Of a DNA stretch of 64,000 nucleotides, positions 1-8,989 are shown one piece after another (the first letter of the stretch is position 1; each line of letters opens with the position of its first letter). The notes beneath the pieces were generated by a model. That model saw only the letters and a list, made by a program, of their open reading frames with translations. It made no database searches and was not told where the DNA came from. The translations under genes and the position numbers were made by a program. The DNA lies in contig NZ_CP014307.1 in assembly GCF_001557535.2 (NCBI RefSeq), forward strand, positions 248,001 through 312,000. The letters are read 5' to 3'. The stretch comes from Burkholderia sp. PAMC 26561 (GTDB lineage: Bacteria; Pseudomonadota; Gammaproteobacteria; Burkholderiales; Burkholderiaceae).

Positions 1-3000
1 CGACTGGATCACGACCGAGCTCTGGCCGCGAGGCACGCGCGCCTGGGTGTGATCGATGGCTTCGTACAGACCGAATCGGCCGGCCGCGCCGGTTGCGGCG
101 AGACGCTGCAAGTTGCGGCATGCGGCGTCAGGCGCCACCATCAACGCGAGTGCGGTCGCGTAAGGCGCAATGACCACGTCGTCGCCAAGTCCACGCTTGA
201 GCCCGAGCCCGGGCACGCCGAACGCGCGGTACTGGTAATTGAACTGCGCGTCGAGCACGTTGTAGCCGGATTCCGACACGCCCCACGGCACGCCGAGCTG
301 ATGACCGTATTCGATCTGCCGGGCGACCGCTGCGCGGCAAGTCTGGTCGAGCAGCGTGCCGTCGTATGTGGGCATGACGAGCATCGGCATCAAGTACTCG
401 AACATCGAACCGGTCCACGACAGCAACACGGGAACACCGCCGGTACTCGTCAGCAAGCGTCCTAATGTGAACCAGCTTTCTTGCGGCAACTGGCCCTGCG
501 CGATGGCAACAAAATTCGTCAATCGTGCTTCAGATGCAAGCAGGTCGTAGAAGCCGGCATCGAGACGCCGTTCGTCCACATTGTATCCAATGCTCAAGAG
601 TTCGCGGCTGCGGTCGTAGAGGAACTTGAAGTCCATCGTGGCAAGCTCGCCCGCCAGTCGTGCCAGGCGTTCAGCTTGCGCAATACGGTCGACCGCCGCG
701 TTCCGTACTTCAATAACGCGCGTGTCCGACGGGTCATGCCACGCGCTCATATCAAGTAGAGCGAGTTGGCGGATGGTCGGCAGGGCTGCACTTGAATCCG
801 GCGCGGCCGTCAGGTCGAAGAGATCGAGCTCATGCGCGATGTCGAGACATTGCGCCTTGAGCGCCCGCGACCAGAAAGCGAGATCGCTGTCAGCGCCGCC
901 CTTGATATCGTGAACGAGCGTGTCCGTCAGGACCGATACCTGGCGCATGACCGCAACTGCTTCGCTAAGCGTGCGCGGCGGCGTTGCCGACGCTGCGCCC
1001 AGAAGACCCGAGAGCGGCAGGAATGCGTCGAGATCGAACTCTGCAGCGTGGGCCGCTGCGCGATAGGCATCGAGGGTATCGGCGAGACCCGGGAACACGC
1101 GCCGGTCGAACGCCGGTTCGTCGGCCAGTTGCAGCAAGCCGCGGCTCAAGGTCATCAAATGGCCTGCGAGGTTGCCGCTGTCGACCGTCGAGACATAGCG
1201 CGGTCCAAGCGCCTCCAGCGTACTCGTGTCGTACCAGTTCAGGAAATGATTGCGATAACGCTCGAGGCCGTCCATGGTCGCAAGCGTCTCCCCGACTCTA
1301 GCGAGCATGCGTCCCGCGCTCAGATACCCGAAATCGAACGCCGCCAGATGCGCAAGCAGTCCCATCCCCATGTTGGTCGGCGACGTGCGGCGCGCGATGA
1401 CCATCGCGCCGGTGGTCGGCATTTCCTGGATGTTGTCGGGCGGCAGCCAGTGGTCGTCGGCGCGGACATACTCGTCGAAGAAAGCCCACGTTTTCCTGGC
1501 CAGCGCGCGCAGGAACTGCGTTTCGCCGGCAGCAAAAGCGCTCTCGGTCTGAACAGGTGGCCGGCTGATCCACCATGCAAGCAACGGAGATACCAGCCAC
1601 GCCAGCGCAAACGGCAATACGGCCGCCAGCGTTTCCGGTGTCCGGATGAACAGTACTATCGACGCTGCCCCAAGCAGCGGGCCGATCGCCATCTGCCTGT
1701 AGAGCGCCCTCGGGTCGTTCGTTGCGGCCCGCTCCACCTCGCGCGAAGCATTCCATTGCAGCATCTTCCTGTGGCTGTAACCGACCCGCCAAAGCGTGCG
1801 GACAATCGCGTCCATGCTGTACAGCGCTTCGTGTGGCAGCCACGCTAGCCCAAGCAGCGCCCGCGCGAGGTGACGACCTGCCGATTGCGTGGTCAACGCG
1901 ATATGCCGGCGCAACGGCATGTCGTGCGGTTTCTGGAGCAATTCGATCAGGCTGGCGCTCAGCGGCATTCCCAGACTCAGCGCGACGATCGCGATGGTCC
2001 AGACGGCCGGCTGCCAGCCGCTGATCCAGCCGGTCAGCAACATGGCCAGCAAGGCGGCCGGCGCGGCGCTGCGGCGCAGGTTGTCGAACAGTTTCCAGCG
2101 GGACAGCAGCGAAAGCGGATTGCGCGCGAGGCCGCCATCCTGTGTCGGCGCCCAAGGGAAAATCCAGGGCAGCAGTTGCCAGTCGCCGCGAATCCATCGA
2201 TGCCGACGGTTGACGTCCGAGCTGTAACGCGACGGATATTCCTCGTAGAGATGCACGTCGCTCAGCAAGGCGGCGCGCGCATAGCAGCCCTCCACCAGGT
2301 CGTGACTGAGGATGCGGTTATCGGGAAAACGCCCCTCTACTGCCTGCTCGAACGCATCGACTTCGTAGATCCCCTTGCCAATGAACGACCCTTCTCGGAA
2401 CAGATCCTGATACACGTCGGACGCTGCCCGCGTGTACGGATCGATACCGGCATCGCCGCCGAACAGCCGCGCGTATGTCGAGCGTGCCGTGCTCGTCAGA
2501 CTGACGCTTACGCGCGGCTGGAGGATCGCGTGGCCGGATGTGACCCGTTTCTTGTGCGCGTCGTAGACTGCTGCATTGAGCGGATGCGAAATTGCGCCGA
2601 TGAACTGGCGGGCTGCATCGCGCGGAAGCTGGGTGTCCGTATCGAGCGTGATCACGTAGCGCACGCGGGGCAACGCCACGATGTTCCCCACGATCAGCGA
2701 GAACCGGTCTCGTCCCTCGCCTCGCAGCAGCGCATCGAGTTCAGCGATCTTGCCGCGCTTTCTCTCATGCGCCATCCAGGTTTTTTCTACAGCGTTCCAG
2801 CGTCGCGGCCGATGAAACAGGAAGAACCGGTCGCCTTCCGTGTCGCGATACTTTTCGTTCAACGCTTCAATGGCGAACTGCGCGCGGAGCATGAGGCCGG
2901 CATCCTGGTCCAGATGCTCGGTGGCCGCGTCCATGAAATCGGACAGCAAGCCGAAATGCAGATGCGGATCGCGATTCGCGAGGAACCGCACTTCGAGCCC

Positions 3001-4566
3001 TTCCGCCAGGTCCTCGATGTCCTCTGCGCTGCCGATCAACGATGGAATCACGACCAGCGTGCGCATTTGCGCCGGGATGCCCTTGGTGAAATCGAGGCGC
3101 GGCAACCAGTCGGGCTGGACCGTCAGCGTGACGGACCAGTTGACCAGATCGATCGCAAGGCGGCTCGCCATGAGCAGCGCGGGCACGGCGAGGAGCGCAA
3201 TCAGGCCGCTGTGCCAGCCGTGACGATGCGCAGCATCGAGGAACGGCCATGCGAACGCGAACGTGATCAGCGCGGCGAGCGTCAGGTAGATTGGCAAAGG
3301 CGCCAGCCGCAGGATGCGACGCCACACCTCGATTGCACTGACCTTCGCTTGCAGATGCCGTTCGAGCAACGCAACGCCATCGCGCAACAGATAAAACCCA
3401 ACGTGATGTGCGACACCGCGAAGAGGCGTCGCCTTCACGGCATCGCGGGCGAGGTTGATCGCGGCACGCGCCACGATCTCTTCCGGACGCTTGCTCGCAC
3501 GTGCGAGCCGTTCAACGCTATGCCGGTAGCGGTCGCGCGTGGCGAAGTCCATCGCCCGATAGACGTCGGCTGGATCTTCCCGCAGGACTTGCTCGACAAG
3601 ACTTGCACTCTCGACGAAATCGCGCCAGTCGGTGGACGAAAGCAAGCGCAGGCTGCTGATGCTGTTGCTGATCGACACCTGGTCGGCCGCCTGCTGCTGC
3701 GCTTCCATCTGCACCATGCGGTCGATGCTCAGGCCCGACTCCGCGAGCAACTGTTCGATCCATGTCAGCGGCAACGCCAGGGTCGCGCTCTGACCCTGCA
3801 AGCGCCGCGCAAGTTCGGCCACGAAGGAGCTTGCCACCGGCGGCCTGGAGCGCGCCATGTCGGCGACCGTCAGCACCACGCTCTTGGGATCGCGTCCGGC
3901 CGTCTCGGTCATGCGGTCCGCCCACTGCCCTGCCAGGTTGCGGTCGTCCAGGTCGGTCGTCACACGGCTCGCAACACGCCGCAGATTTTCGATCAACGCC
4001 AGGCGCAACATGATCGGGATGGCCCACAACTCGCCGAGCGTGAGCGGTGTCACCGTCTGATATGCAGCGATGAAGCGGGACAGGCTTTCGTTGTTGACCC
4101 GTCCGTCGCCGTGTGAAATGGTCTCCAGCGCGATGCTGTAGACGCGCGGCAATTCGCTCGATGGCCCGTTTGCAAGGCGCGGCAGTTCGCGGCTGTATCC
4201 TTTGGGAAGATGGTGACGCGCAATGCGGATCTGTTCTGCGATCAGATAGTAGTTGTCGAGCAGCCACTCGGCAGCGGGCGTGACGCGGTAGCTGCCGAGC
4301 GTTGCTTTCGTGAGTCGTTCGTAGGCGTTCAGCAGCGCCGCTTCGTTATTGGTGAGCCGCGGCAGCAGGTGGTCTGACCCTGACCCGGTACTCAAGCGGT
4401 GCAGGCCCGCCAGATGCGACCCGTGCAGTTCCATCTGGTCCGCGCTGAAAAGCTCGGCGCGCAACGCGGGCTCTGGCGGCAACGCCCGGGATTGCGTTTT
4501 CCATTTTGCGTAGGTGGACAGAAGCAAATTGGGTTTGCGCGTTGATTTGGAGCGGAATAAGTCCAT
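1..4566 (-). CDS. ndvB: Cyclic beta-1,2-glucan synthase (NdvB/ChvB family), partial
   Basis: About 1,520 codons of a protein that is usually near 2,800 residues; the 3' end lies beyond the left edge. It would be an inner-membrane enzyme making periplasmic cyclic glucan from UDP-glucose. Visible in order: a long N-terminal region, membrane segments around residues 415-460, a glycosyltransferase core with LDTDTQLPRD (near residue 640) and HRWIRGDWQLLPW (near 790), more membrane segments, then a glycoamylase-like domain with WGVSESGYNVLDAQFNYQY (near 1450). The C-terminal phosphorylase-like part is missing from the window. I chose the ATG at 4566 (MDLFRSKSTRK). An in-frame ATG at 4683 would add 39 residues, but that stretch has poorer codon usage and neither start has a clear ribosome site. 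No partner genes are visible. Confidence 0.88.
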   Translation of the reverse strand, partial: MDLFRSKSTRKPNLLLSTYAKWKTQSRALPPEPALRAELFSADQMELHGSHLAGLHRLSTGSGSDHLLPRLTNNEAALLNAYERLTKATLGSYRVTPAAEWLLDNYYLIAEQIRIARHHLPKGYSRELPRLANGPSSELPRVYSIALETISHGDGRVNNESLSRFIAAYQTVTPLTLGELWAIPIMLRLALIENLRRVASRVTTDLDDRNLAGQWADRMTETAGRDPKSVVLTVADMARSRPPVASSFVAELARRLQGQSATLALPLTWIEQLLAESGLSIDRMVQMEAQQQAADQVSISNSISSLRLLSSTDWRDFVESASLVEQVLREDPADVYRAMDFATRDRYRHSVERLARASKRPEEIVARAAINLARDAVKATPLRGVAHHVGFYLLRDGVALLERHLQAKVSAIEVWRRILRLAPLPIYLTLAALITFAFAWPFLDAAHRHGWHSGLIALLAVPALLMASRLAIDLVNWSVTLTVQPDWLPRLDFTKGIPAQMRTLVVIPSLIGSAEDIEDLAEGLEVRFLANRDPHLHFGLLSDFMDAATEHLDQDAGLMLRAQFAIEALNEKYRDTEGDRFFLFHRPRRWNAVEKTWMAHERKRGKIAELDALLRGEGRDRFSLIVGNIVALPRVRYVITLDTDTQLPRDAARQFIGAISHPLNAAVYDAHKKRVTSGHAILQPRVSVSLTSTARSTYARLFGGDAGIDPYTRAASDVYQDLFREGSFIGKGIYEVDAFEQAVEGRFPDNRILSHDLVEGCYARAALLSDVHLYEEYPSRYSSDVNRRHRWIRGDWQLLPWIFPWAPTQDGGLARNPLSLLSRWKLFDNLRRSAAPAALLAMLLTGWISGWQPAVWTIAIVALSLGMPLSASLIELLQKPHDMPLRRHIALTTQSAGRHLARALLGLAWLPHEALYSMDAIVRTLWRVGYSHRKMLQWNASREVERAATNDPRALYRQMAIGPLLGAASIVLFIRTPETLAAVLPFALAWLVSPLLAWWISRPPVQTESAFAAGETQFLRALARKTWAFFDEYVRADDHWLPPDNIQEMPTTGAMVIARRTSPTNMGMGLLAHLAAFDFGYLSAGRMLARVGETLATMDGLERYRNHFLNWYDTSTLEALGPRYVSTVDSGNLAGHLMTLSRGLLQLADEPAFDRRVFPGLADTLDAYRAAAHAAEFDLDAFLPLSGLLGAASATPPRTLSEAVAVMRQVSVLTDTLVHDIKGGADSDLAFWSRALKAQCLDIAHELDLFDLTAAPDSSAALPTIRQLALLDMSAWHDPSDTRVIEVRNAAVDRIAQAERLARLAGELATMDFKFLYDRSRELLSIGYNVDERRLDAGFYDLLASEARLTNFVAIAQGQLPQESWFTLGRLLTSTGGVPVLLSWTGSMFEYLMPMLVMPTYDGTLLDQTCRAAVARQIEYGHQLGVPWGVSESGYNVLDAQFNYQYRAFGVPGLGLKRGLGDDVVIAPYATALALMVAPDAACRNLQRLAATGAAGRFGLYEAIDHTQARVPRGQSSVVIQS

Positions 4567-4832
4567 CGATGTCCATGTTGCGTGCGTGACAGCTTTCGGC
4601 AGGACGCGCGAAGGCGCTTGGCTATCGTCGGAGAACGAAGTGCCAAGGAAATCCCATGTGAACCACGACGCAAGAGGCGTCATCCCCGATGTGGGCGCCG
4701 AATGGGGTAGAGATCAAGGACGCCTGGCGCATGGCATCCGAAACGGGCGCAGAATCCGGCCAGCAAGCGCTGTCAGCGCGGCCGCGCGTGCGCCCCGGCT
4801 GGGTTCATTCAATCAACGTTGCGGGGTCCGTT

Positions 4833-5153
4833 TTAATCGAACGGGCGAATGAACACGCGCCGTTTGGCCGGATCGCTGACGTGCTCAAACAGAGACACGC
4901 CTGCGGGTTTGTTGAGCAGATCTTCCTTGATCGTGGCGTGCGCAGCGCCGAAGGTTTGCGCTGCGGCATCGCCAAGTCCGTTGATTCCGCTAAGAATGGG
5001 GGCTCTCGCGCAGTAATTCCGCACGAACGTATTTCCTGAATTTTGCAGCAGTGAAACCATCACTTCGAAGTCGTGACCATGTATGCGATGGCTTAAAACG
5101 AACTTTCCTTCCCCGTGTTCCGCCAGCAAGCCTTCTACAATACTGCGATTCAT
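4833..5153 (-). CDS. Hypothetical protein, 106 aa
   Basis: I do not recognise a family. The start is well supported: AGGAG lies 11 bases before the ATG (MNRSIVEGLLAEHGEGKF). The protein is soluble-looking, without signal peptide or membrane segment, and ends in RRVFIRPFD. The composition is ordinary for this genome. It lies between the glucan synthase gene and an empty stretch, so context gives no function. Confidence 0.5.
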   Translation of the reverse strand: MNRSIVEGLLAEHGEGKFVLSHRIHGHDFEVMVSLLQNSGNTFVRNYCARAPILSGINGLGDAAAQTFGAAHATIKEDLLNKPAGVSLFEHVSDPAKRRVFIRPFD

Positions 5154-5576
5154 TTCTGCAATTCTCCTGTTCGGCAGTCATGCAGCGGCGCTGCGCAACC
5201 AGCGACCACGCGTACTCCCCGCGCAGTCGGTGCTGCCTCAGGGGAACACAAATCGGCGGGAAAAGGCTAATTCTTTTTAGGGGAGCGGGATTTCGCCTGT
5301 CCGTACCCCATTATTCGCGCCGTTTGCTGGTGGCTGAGGTAGCAGCGACAGCATCCGGTTCCGCCGCATCTCTTTGCCTGCGCGTTCGTGAATGGGGAAC
5401 GTCGGTCTCTTTTCCGCTCCACCCCACGTGGGCACTAAAAATGCGGAGCGGTTCCTGCCGCTCGACGCGTCTCGCGCGTTTGGAGACGAGCGGTTAATTG
5501 CGCTCCCCGTCTGATCGCACAGGCGCCCTCGAACGATCTCTGTTGGCTAATCAATCGACCAAAAGGTGGTTACGCA
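5154..5576. other. Intergenic, no gene recognised
   Basis: Only short overlapping open frames without plausible protein character are present. The last 15 bases before the next gene contain its ribosome site (AAAGGTGG). I see no strong hairpin or repeat. Confidence 0.5.
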
Positions 5577-5867
5577 ATGAAACGGAAAATAATGGCAATT
5601 GTCTTTTCCACCGTGAGCCTCGCCATGGCGTCGGCCGTCTACGCACAATCAGGCGGTGGGTCCGGCGGCGGCGGTGGATCTGGAGGAGGTTCGAACGGAG
5701 GCCAAAAGAGCGCAGGAGCGAGACCGGATGGAACAACCTCTGTCGGAGGCGGCATGGGGACCGGGACGGGTTCGGCACCGGCGCGGGCTCATAAGAAGGG
5801 AACCGGCATGAACGGCCACGATAACGGCAGCGCGCCAGCGAAAGGCACTTCGCAAACGACACCCTAG
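5577..5867 (+). CDS. Small glycine-rich exported protein, 96 aa
   Basis: A Lys/Arg start (MKRKIM), a hydrophobic core and a VYAQS cleavage site form a clear Sec signal peptide ending near residue 24. The mature protein is low-complexity: Gly/Ser runs, then Gly/Thr/Ala with several Lys and His. AAAGGTGG lies just upstream of the ATG. It is probably periplasmic or secreted and disordered. Function unknown; similar small Gly-rich exported proteins are common in Burkholderiaceae. The Gly-rich composition alone gives no enzymatic clue. Confidence 0.65.
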   Translation: MKRKIMAIVFSTVSLAMASAVYAQSGGGSGGGGGSGGGSNGGQKSAGARPDGTTSVGGGMGTGTGSAPARAHKKGTGMNGHDNGSAPAKGTSQTTP

Positions 5868-6014
5868 CCTGCCATGTGCAGACTGGGATGTCTGCAACGA
5901 AGCCCGCTCCACGCCAAGGATGGGGAATCGACCCGTCCGGGGACGCTGTTGCTGAAAGACTGATGGTTAGCTGTAGGGGCCAGCGATCCTTGGCCTGGTT
6001 TCAAAGCCATCCGC

Positions 6015-6359
6015 TTAGGAGGTCAGGAGGTCTTCCAGCCGGTCAAACTCAAGAGGCTTGAGGGCGTACCCATTGAAGTCACCAAGGCTCACCTCCTGTT
6101 CCAATCCGACATGCCCTGTCATCGCGATGATTCGCGAATGTCGGGACAAACCCTCACGCCGGATCGCGGCGCACACTTCCCTGCCGTCTGCATCACCCAG
6201 GCGAAGATCCAGCAGGATCAGATCGAAAGTGGTGGCGCGCGCAAGTTCCACTGCGTCATGGCCGTCATATGCGGTGGTGGCTTCGTGCCCCATGGTCGAC
6301 GCAAGGGCTGCGAGGGCATCCGCAGATGCGCGGTTGTCATCAACAAGCAAGACATTCAC
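6015..6359 (-). CDS. Stand-alone response-regulator receiver domain
   Basis: A CheY-like protein of 114 residues with no output domain. The acidic pair is D7-D8, the phospho-acceptor is D51 (LILLDLRL), the switch Thr is T81 (IIAMTGH), and the conserved Lys-Pro is K101-P102 (YALKPLE). All key residues are intact, so it should be phosphorylated by a histidine kinase or take part in a phosphorelay. No kinase gene is adjacent. The nearest in the window is the bacteriophytochrome kinase about 10 kb away, and a link between them is only a guess. Confidence 0.85.
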   Translation of the reverse strand: MNVLLVDDNRASADALAALASTMGHEATTAYDGHDAVELARATTFDLILLDLRLGDADGREVCAAIRREGLSRHSRIIAMTGHVGLEQEVSLGDFNGYALKPLEFDRLEDLLTS

Positions 6360-6560
6360 GATTTGGCTCCTGACAACAAAGGCGTTTTGATTGCAACTTT
6401 AGGCGATAGCCGGGAAAAACGCAGACGATTGTATCGCTTCGAGCCCCGTCCCTGCCCGCACACAGTGTTAGTCCGTGCTGTATGCCAGCCACAGTAGTCA
6501 ATACCTCATCGACGAAATCCGGACTGTTCATGGGTTCAAGGTCCGTTTCGAATCATGCAA

Positions 6561-7463
6561 TCAGTCGACACCAGCTTTGGTTGCGGACTCGATTGTCTTA
6601 AGTAGCACCGGCCAGTCGGGCGAATCAATCGAGACTTCGTCGTAGTGGCTTGCATCGGGAACCACGAGATGACGAATGTCATCGCCCGCGCGGCGCGCTT
6701 CGTTTGCGAAGTGCGTCGCAAGCGCGGGCGGCGCTACAGTGTCCAGCTCGCCGTTGATCAGGATCATCGTGGAGCCGATGGGCAGCATGCTTTGCGGCGA
6801 GGTGTCGGCGAATACATCCGTGCGACCGGGTTGCGGCTTACCGGTCAGCACGGCGGCGTTTGCGCCGCATGCTCGCTTGATACCGTCTGCATCTCCAAGA
6901 TCAGGCAGCACGCCAAGCCCGATCACGGTTGGCAGATAGAGCGGGTTGGCCGAATGAAGCGGACTGTCCGGGGCAATGCGATTTCTTGCAGCAGCCCATA
7001 GCGCGAGCTGCGCGCCCGCTGAATGTCCGACCACGACCATTCGGGAAAGGTCGATGTTCAAGCGCGCCGCTTCGTCCGAAAGTTTTTGCAGCCCCTGCGC
7101 AACGTCGAGATACGTCCCGGGGAAGCCGCCACCCGCTTCGTCGATGCCGCGATACTCGATGTTCCACACCATCCATCCCTTCTCCGCGAGCGCACTGGCG
7201 AGAGGCGCGATCTGCCGCAAGCCGCCATACTGATGCGCCCAACAGCCACCATGAAGCAGCACAACGACGGGAAACGGACCGCTGCCACGGGCGCGAAATA
7301 GCTCCACGAATTGCGACGGAGCCGGACCGTATGGGATGTGTTCATCTGCGGCGCGCCCATGCATTGCGAGGTACTCCTGCAAATGCAGAGGTTCTGCGCC
7401 AAGCGGACCCGCGCATAATGCCGCAGCGATCGTCAACAAGCGAGTGAGGCGTCGAGCGGGCAT
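6561..7463 (-). CDS. Exported alpha/beta-hydrolase (esterase/formamidase-like)
   Basis: The start at 7463 (MPARRLTRLLTIAAALCAGPLGAEP) gives a good signal peptide; an upstream in-frame start at 7541 would bury it and overlaps regulator remnant sequence. The hydrolase features are an oxyanion-hole HGGCW, a nucleophile elbow GHSAGAQLAL, an acid in INGELDTV and the catalytic His in ASHYDE. The arrangement resembles kynurenine-formamidase-like and carboxylesterase members, but the substrate cannot be read from sequence. Its presumed regulator upstream is the broken AraC gene. Confidence 0.75.
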   Translation of the reverse strand: MPARRLTRLLTIAAALCAGPLGAEPLHLQEYLAMHGRAADEHIPYGPAPSQFVELFRARGSGPFPVVVLLHGGCWAHQYGGLRQIAPLASALAEKGWMVWNIEYRGIDEAGGGFPGTYLDVAQGLQKLSDEAARLNIDLSRMVVVGHSAGAQLALWAAARNRIAPDSPLHSANPLYLPTVIGLGVLPDLGDADGIKRACGANAAVLTGKPQPGRTDVFADTSPQSMLPIGSTMILINGELDTVAPPALATHFANEARRAGDDIRHLVVPDASHYDEVSIDSPDWPVLLKTIESATKAGVD

Positions 7464-7877
7464 TGGACTGGAAACATCAAGAGGTTGGAAATGCCGGGTT
7501 CGAGCGGCAGAGAGCGAATGAAATTGCGACTCGCACCGCAAGCGCGCTGTATGTGCAGTTGCGCCGCATAGCGTCCTGGCGAGGTGCCGAACGCCTTGCG
7601 AAACATGGCGACGAAGCTGCCGGCGCTCTCATAACCGAGGTCGTCCGCAACCTGCTGGACCGAAGACCCCGTGCCACAGACCGCCTTCCATCTCGCAGGT
7701 GAGTACGCCACGGTGCAGCGCAAGCAATTCGCCCCTGGAGTGACAATGAAAAACCGTTTCGTGACGACTGACACCGACGCGAACCGAACCGCCCGAACTG
7801 AAGGTCACAACCGGTCGAGGCACGAGATCCGGCTCCACAAGCTCGATGGGGTTGGAGAAGTCACTTGGCGCAGGCAT
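7433..7877 (-). pseudogene. AraC-family regulator remnant with internal deletion
   Basis: Two frames hold the two ends of one regulator. The frame starting at 7877 (MPAPSDFSNPIELVEPDL) gives a cupin-like sensor start, with HETVFHCHSRGEL and GVLTCEMEGG. The other frame, after about 7680, gives the second half of an AraC DNA-binding domain: SSVQQVADDLGYESAGSF, then FRKAFGTSPGRY. The rest of the sensor domain and the first helix-turn-helix are missing, and the junction near 7675 is out of frame. This looks like an ancestral gene of about 300 residues cut down by one deletion. The neighbouring hydrolase may have lost its regulator. Confidence 0.7.
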
Positions 7878-8194
7878 GTGATCGATCGGCCTTCGGTGGC
7901 AAAATTACGTTTGGCGTGATTTCACCATGATTTGGCAAACTCGACCAATGTCGCCAAGCTTTCCAGCACCTGCCATGCACCACGCGCTGATTGATCTTAA
8001 GCCGGTGCAAGCCGGCAGACGCATAACCCGTACGTCGAAGCCCGTGTTTCAAAAGAGTTCGGTACGCTGACTTGCGTGCTACGCTTACCTTGAGCCGGCA
8101 TGGCTACATCCACTAGTCAGCTCCCCGCAATCTTCCGTACCTACAATAGCTTCTGCAGCGCCTCCCGAATCGCAACTCAAAGGAATCGATAAAA
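7878..8194. other. Intergenic, no gene recognised
   Basis: I see no credible gene, RNA or repeat here. The end carries the ribosome site (AAAGGAAT) for the FRG-domain gene. Confidence 0.45.
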
Positions 8195-8971
8195 TTGGAA
8201 ACGATCAAGGTCTCCAGTTGGCAAGAGTTCACCGACCTGAGTCTGGCACTCGACGGATGGGCATTTCGAGGCCAGCAGGACGCCAACTGGTTATTGCAGA
8301 GTTCGCTCGCACGCTACCTGTCATCGTTCGTTCACAACGCATCCAACTGGCGCGTACAGGAACAGCGGGCAATACGCATCTTCCGGCGCAAGGCGCATAC
8401 TTACATTGCCGATGCACGCGTGCTGTCAGATGACCTTCGATGCCTTGGATTGATGCAGCATCATGGCGCGCCGACAAGGCTGCTCGATTTCACCAAATCT
8501 CCCTACGTAGCAGCGTTCTTCGCACTGGAACGCGCCATTGGCGAGTCCGCCGTCTACGCAGTGAATACGCCTGCTCTCTACACTGACCGCGCAATACCGA
8601 AAACGGCGCCCGATCTCACGCGCGACATGATCGATCCCCGCAGAGCAGGGAACTTCGAAAAGTATTTTCTTCCCGATACCAACCCGATCATCTGGTTTGG
8701 CGAGCCGACCGAGATGGACCGGCGGCTGATTGCTCAAGCGGGAACGTTCATGGTGCCGGGCCTGCTGCACGAACCGCTCGACAAGATCTTCGATCATTAC
8801 GCGAGTGACGACGATCTGGTCCGGAAGATCGTTATCCCGTTCTCAGTGCGAGACGAAGGAATGCGCTCGCTGTACCGGATGAACATCACTAACGCGTCGT
8901 TGTTCCCGGATCTGGAAGGGCTGGCTCGTTCGATCGCGCTCGAGCTCGAGGTGGTCTGGCCGAAGTTGTGA
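8195..8971 (+). CDS. FRG-domain protein
   Basis: 258 residues with a TTG start; AAAGGAAT sits about 9 bases upstream. The FRG domain fills the N-terminal half: WAFRGQQDANWLLQSSLAR (residues 22-40) carries the name-giving Phe-Arg-Gly, and LMQHHGAPTRLLDFTKSPYVAAFFA follows near residue 90. The function of FRG domains is not settled; they occur alone and next to toxin or defence modules. This one stands alone, convergent with an MFS gene 18 bp away. There is no signal peptide or membrane segment, so it is probably cytoplasmic. Confidence 0.85.
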   Translation: METIKVSSWQEFTDLSLALDGWAFRGQQDANWLLQSSLARYLSSFVHNASNWRVQEQRAIRIFRRKAHTYIADARVLSDDLRCLGLMQHHGAPTRLLDFTKSPYVAAFFALERAIGESAVYAVNTPALYTDRAIPKTAPDLTRDMIDPRRAGNFEKYFLPDTNPIIWFGEPTEMDRRLIAQAGTFMVPGLLHEPLDKIFDHYASDDDLVRKIVIPFSVRDEGMRSLYRMNITNASLFPDLEGLARSIALELEVVWPKL

Positions 8972-8989
8972 GCCCTGCGTTACCGACCA

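Noticed and set aside
1870..4116. Long open frame of 748 codons on the plus strand
   Set aside because: It is the antisense of the glucan synthase gene; GC-rich coding sequence often leaves the opposite strand open. The minus strand shows the domain motifs.
6340..6531. 63-codon minus-strand frame upstream of the receiver gene
   Set aside because: Overlaps the receiver start and has no domain or ribosome site.
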